NCBI GenBank assembly: GCA_008501655.1
Contig: QQUK01000212.1
Span: 1-8,082 of the forward strand
Origin: Calditrichota bacterium
Lineage (GTDB): Bacteria; Zixibacteria; MSB-5A5; GN15; FEB-12
Direction of reading: 5' to 3'
Length of the DNA: 8,082 bases
Part shown: piece by piece, positions 6,397 to 8,082 of the stretch
Layout of the letters: each line of letters begins with the position of its first letter
Numbering within the stretch: the stretch's first letter is position 1
The notes under the pieces: model-generated
Database searches by the model: none
Told to the model about the DNA's origin: nothing
Seen by the model: the letters and a program-made list of their open reading frames with translations, nothing else
Made by a program: the position numbers and the translations under genes

Positions 6397-7286
6397 CAGA
6401 CATCATGCTCCGCAACTTTGACCTTCCCATACTTTTCAGCAACAACAACTCCTATCGATATGAGTATTGCACCTATAATGAGCCATACCGTTATTGATTC
6501 TGAAAGAATAATCCATGCTCCTATCATTGTAATAAGTGGTTCTATATACAGATATATCCCGACTTCAGCAGCCTTCAATCTTTTTAAACCTTCCGACCAA
6601 AGCCAGAAAGCAATAGCCAGACAAAAAACTCCCAAAAATATCAGACTTATTATAGTAGAATTCTGCAGTGAAGTAAATTTAACTGCATCAGTAGTCAAAA
6701 AGGTATAAGGGATAAAGATTAATCCGGCAATTGTAGTCATCCAGAAAGTTGCAGTCAAAGGATGGGTATGGGCTGTAATTTTCCTCACCCAGATAGTATA
6801 AATCGCCCAGGTTACACAGGAACCAAGAACAATTATATCACCCCGTGATTTTATCCAGGCAAGATTATCAAGAGAACCATTAGCGGTTAAAAACAGAACA
6901 CCTATAGCAGCTATCAATAATCCAACCCATTGAATAATCTTAAATGTTTCAGATAGAAACATCCATCCTAATATCGCAATAAATATAGGAGCTGTTGTCA
7001 GAATCCAGGCTGTATTTGAAGCTGTTGTTTCAATCATACCAACTGCCATAACCCAAAAATGTATATAAATCAATAACCCTCCGATTATCAGTTTCCAAAA
7101 CTGTTGGACTGGGAATAAGTGAATCTTTTTGAATTTTAAGACCAGGTATAATGTAGGAGCTCCAAGTAAAAATCGGATTGAAATCATTTCAACCGGGTCA
7201 AGTTCAGATAACACTATTTTGATAGCGATATATGACAATCCCCAAAAGATAACCGGAATCAATAAAAATAATGATGAGTACCTCAT
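6396..7286 (-). CDS. EamA/DMT-family transporter, first of a tandem pair
   Basis: A 296-residue inner-membrane transporter with the two-repeat, ten-segment EamA architecture, clearly a paralogue of the next gene: PVIFWGLSYIAIKIVL against AVIFWGTSFVFTKIVL, TASNTAWILTTAPI against SATNTGWIISVTPL, and LYIEPL against LYLEPL. The frame is open upstream to a TTG at 7358, which would add 24 residues. I chose the ATG at 7284-7286 because it aligns exactly with the start of the paralogue, because the extra residues look like translated AT-rich leader, and because the best promoter would place the transcript start downstream of 7358. No good Shine-Dalgarno is visible at either start. It leads a three-gene operon and is divergent from threonine synthase. 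The substrate is unknown; amino-acid export is a reasonable guess from context. Confidence 0.88.
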   Translation of the reverse strand: MRYSSLFLLIPVIFWGLSYIAIKIVLSELDPVEMISIRFLLGAPTLYLVLKFKKIHLFPVQQFWKLIIGGLLIYIHFWVMAVGMIETTASNTAWILTTAPIFIAILGWMFLSETFKIIQWVGLLIAAIGVLFLTANGSLDNLAWIKSRGDIIVLGSCVTWAIYTIWVRKITAHTHPLTATFWMTTIAGLIFIPYTFLTTDAVKFTSLQNSTIISLIFLGVFCLAIAFWLWSEGLKRLKAAEVGIYLYIEPLITMIGAWIILSESITVWLIIGAILISIGVVVAEKYGKVKVAEHDV

Positions 7287-7337
7287 AATGAGCCGAAATA
7301 AACATAGGTAATCGATAAAAATCAACTCAGATTTAAT

Positions 7338-7366
7338 AATATAATTTAAGTTTTTCAAAGGGTCAG
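7338..7366 (-). promoter_or_regulatory. Candidate promoter of the transporter/peptidase operon
   Basis: On the minus strand CTGACC (7361-7366, four of six) is followed after 17 bases by TATATT (7338-7343, five of six). Transcription would begin near 7331, giving a leader of about 45 bases before the ATG at 7286 and leaving out the upstream TTG at 7358. Confidence 0.4.
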
Positions 7367-7385
7367 AATTTCGCTTAGCCCCTTT
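7357..7385. repeat. Hairpin with T tract in the divergent promoter region
   Basis: AAAGGG (7357-7362) can pair with CCCTTT (7380-7385), and six T follow on the plus strand. The 17-base loop makes it weak. No plus-strand gene precedes it, so it is either chance or a small attenuator-like element before thrC. It overlaps the candidate minus-strand promoter. Confidence 0.2.
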
Positions 7386-7394
7386 TTTATTAAT

Positions 7395-7422
7395 TTGACT
7401 TTCGTTCTACAGAGCATAGATT
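7395..7422 (+). promoter_or_regulatory. Candidate promoter for thrC
   Basis: TTGACT (7395-7400, five of six) is followed after 16 bases by TAGATT (7417-7422, four of six). A start about seven bases downstream would fall at or beside the thrC ATG at 7429, implying a leaderless transcript. This agrees with the absence of a Shine-Dalgarno. Confidence 0.35.
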
Positions 7423-7428
7423 GACAGC

Positions 7429-8082
7429 ATGATAAAAAGTGCAATAAAAAATCTATACTGTCCTTTATGTAATAACAGTTATAAACATACAGATTGTATC
7501 AATCTGTGCGAGTGCGGCAAACCATTACTTGTTGATTACGATTACGAAAAAGCTAAACAAACTCTGACACCTGCTTCCCTGTCAATGCGGGTCAACTCGA
7601 TGTGGCGGTATCTCGAAGTATTACCGGTTGTTTCCAGAGAAAATACCATCACCCTTGGCGAAGGAATGACTCCTCTTCAACTCTGCATAAATCTCTCCGA
7701 CAAATACGGCAATGACCAATTATATATAAAAGATGAATCGGTCAACCCGACCGGTTCTTTCAAAGCCCGCGGACTTGCCATGGCTGTATCCAAAGCAAAA
7801 GAACTTGAAGTCGAGAAGATTATAATACCTACAGCCGGAAATGCAGGCTCTGCTCTTGCTGCATACTGTTCCCGCGCTAAAATCAAATGCAAAGTCATCA
7901 TGCCAAAATCTACCCCCGATGCATTTGCTGTTGATACTGCCTACCATGGTGCTGACATTGAAAAAGTTGACGGCTCCATTAAGGATGCAGGGGAACGAGC
8001 TGCACAACTTGTAAAGTCCGAAGGCTTTTTTGCTGTTTCCACTCTCAAAGAACCATACCGCATTGAAGGCAAAAAAACGATG
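7429..8082 (+). CDS. thrC: Threonine synthase, N-terminal part (cut by window end)
   Basis: This PLP enzyme converts O-phosphohomoserine to threonine, the last step of threonine synthesis. The first 218 codons are present and the frame runs open off the window. An N-terminal zinc-ribbon-like segment has CPLC (11-14) and CEC (27-29). It is followed by TLGEGMTPL (75-83), the PLP-lysine motif NPTGSFKARG (106-115, Schiff-base Lys112), and PTAGNAGSALAAY (134-146), which normally holds the cofactor. The zinc-ribbon start and TAGNAGSA loop fit the bacterial/plant-type threonine synthases rather than serine/threonine dehydratases. The ATG at 7429 is preferred because it directly precedes the cysteine ribbon, but it has no visible Shine-Dalgarno. 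The gene is divergent from the transporter operon, with 142 bases between the two starts. Confidence 0.9.
   Translation, partial: MIKSAIKNLYCPLCNNSYKHTDCINLCECGKPLLVDYDYEKAKQTLTPASLSMRVNSMWRYLEVLPVVSRENTITLGEGMTPLQLCINLSDKYGNDQLYIKDESVNPTGSFKARGLAMAVSKAKELEVEKIIIPTAGNAGSALAAYCSRAKIKCKVIMPKSTPDAFAVDTAYHGADIEKVDGSIKDAGERAAQLVKSEGFFAVSTLKEPYRIEGKKTM

Noticed and set aside
7677..8007. Two minus-strand open frames within thrC
   Set aside because: They are antisense shadows of the threonine synthase frame, whose zinc ribbon and PLP motifs are unmistakable.
1..8082. Mobile element, CRISPR array, phage or defence system
   Set aside because: No transposase, integrase, regular direct-repeat array, tRNA-adjacent att site or known defence domain is visible on either strand.

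Overview
The window is AT-rich bacterial chromosome with six genes, two of them cut by the window ends. The large secreted protease ends in a double calcium-loop, dockerin-like tail with the SGGP spacers and cysteines that I associate with secreted proteins of candidate phylum Zixibacteria and related Fibrobacteres-Chlorobi-Bacteroidetes-type lineages. That makes an uncultured, Gram-negative-like bacterium of this kind the best guess; the assignment is inference from protein style, not from a marker gene.

Layout from left to right: (1) the 5' end of aspS (aspartyl-tRNA synthetase) on the minus strand, 1-301, with a GTG start and a good Shine-Dalgarno. (2) An AT-rich divergent intergenic stretch, 302-729, with candidate promoters and two small palindromes. 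(3) A stand-alone PTS EIIA-type regulatory protein on the plus strand, 730-1230. (4) A strong hairpin at 1251-1280 with A and T tracts on both sides, able to end transcription from both converging genes. (5) A 1190-residue secreted M6 (immune inhibitor A-like) metalloprotease on the minus strand, 1304-4876, starting at TTG. (6) A tight minus-strand operon of two paralogous EamA/DMT transporters and an NlpC/P60 cysteine peptidase, 7286 down to 5038. (7) Divergent from it, the 5' part of threonine synthase (thrC) on the plus strand, 7429 to beyond 8082.

Functionally, the aspS and thrC ends are housekeeping genes. The middle holds an extracellular protein-degrading enzyme and a small transporter plus peptidase operon. 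The EamA family includes threonine/homoserine exporters (RhtA), so the divergent placement beside thrC suggests, but does not prove, an amino-acid export role. NlpC/P60 enzymes cut cell-wall peptides, so the operon could also handle murein peptides or amino acids.

I saw no CRISPR array, insertion sequence, phage gene, tRNA or rRNA, and no convincing undescribed multi-gene system. The most unusual items are an NlpC/P60 reading frame that lies in frame with the upstream transporter, separated by one TAG and two codons; an EIIA protein that keeps the phosphorylatable histidine but has Tyr at the second conserved histidine; and a protease whose three beta-sandwich modules repeat with an exact 103-residue period.
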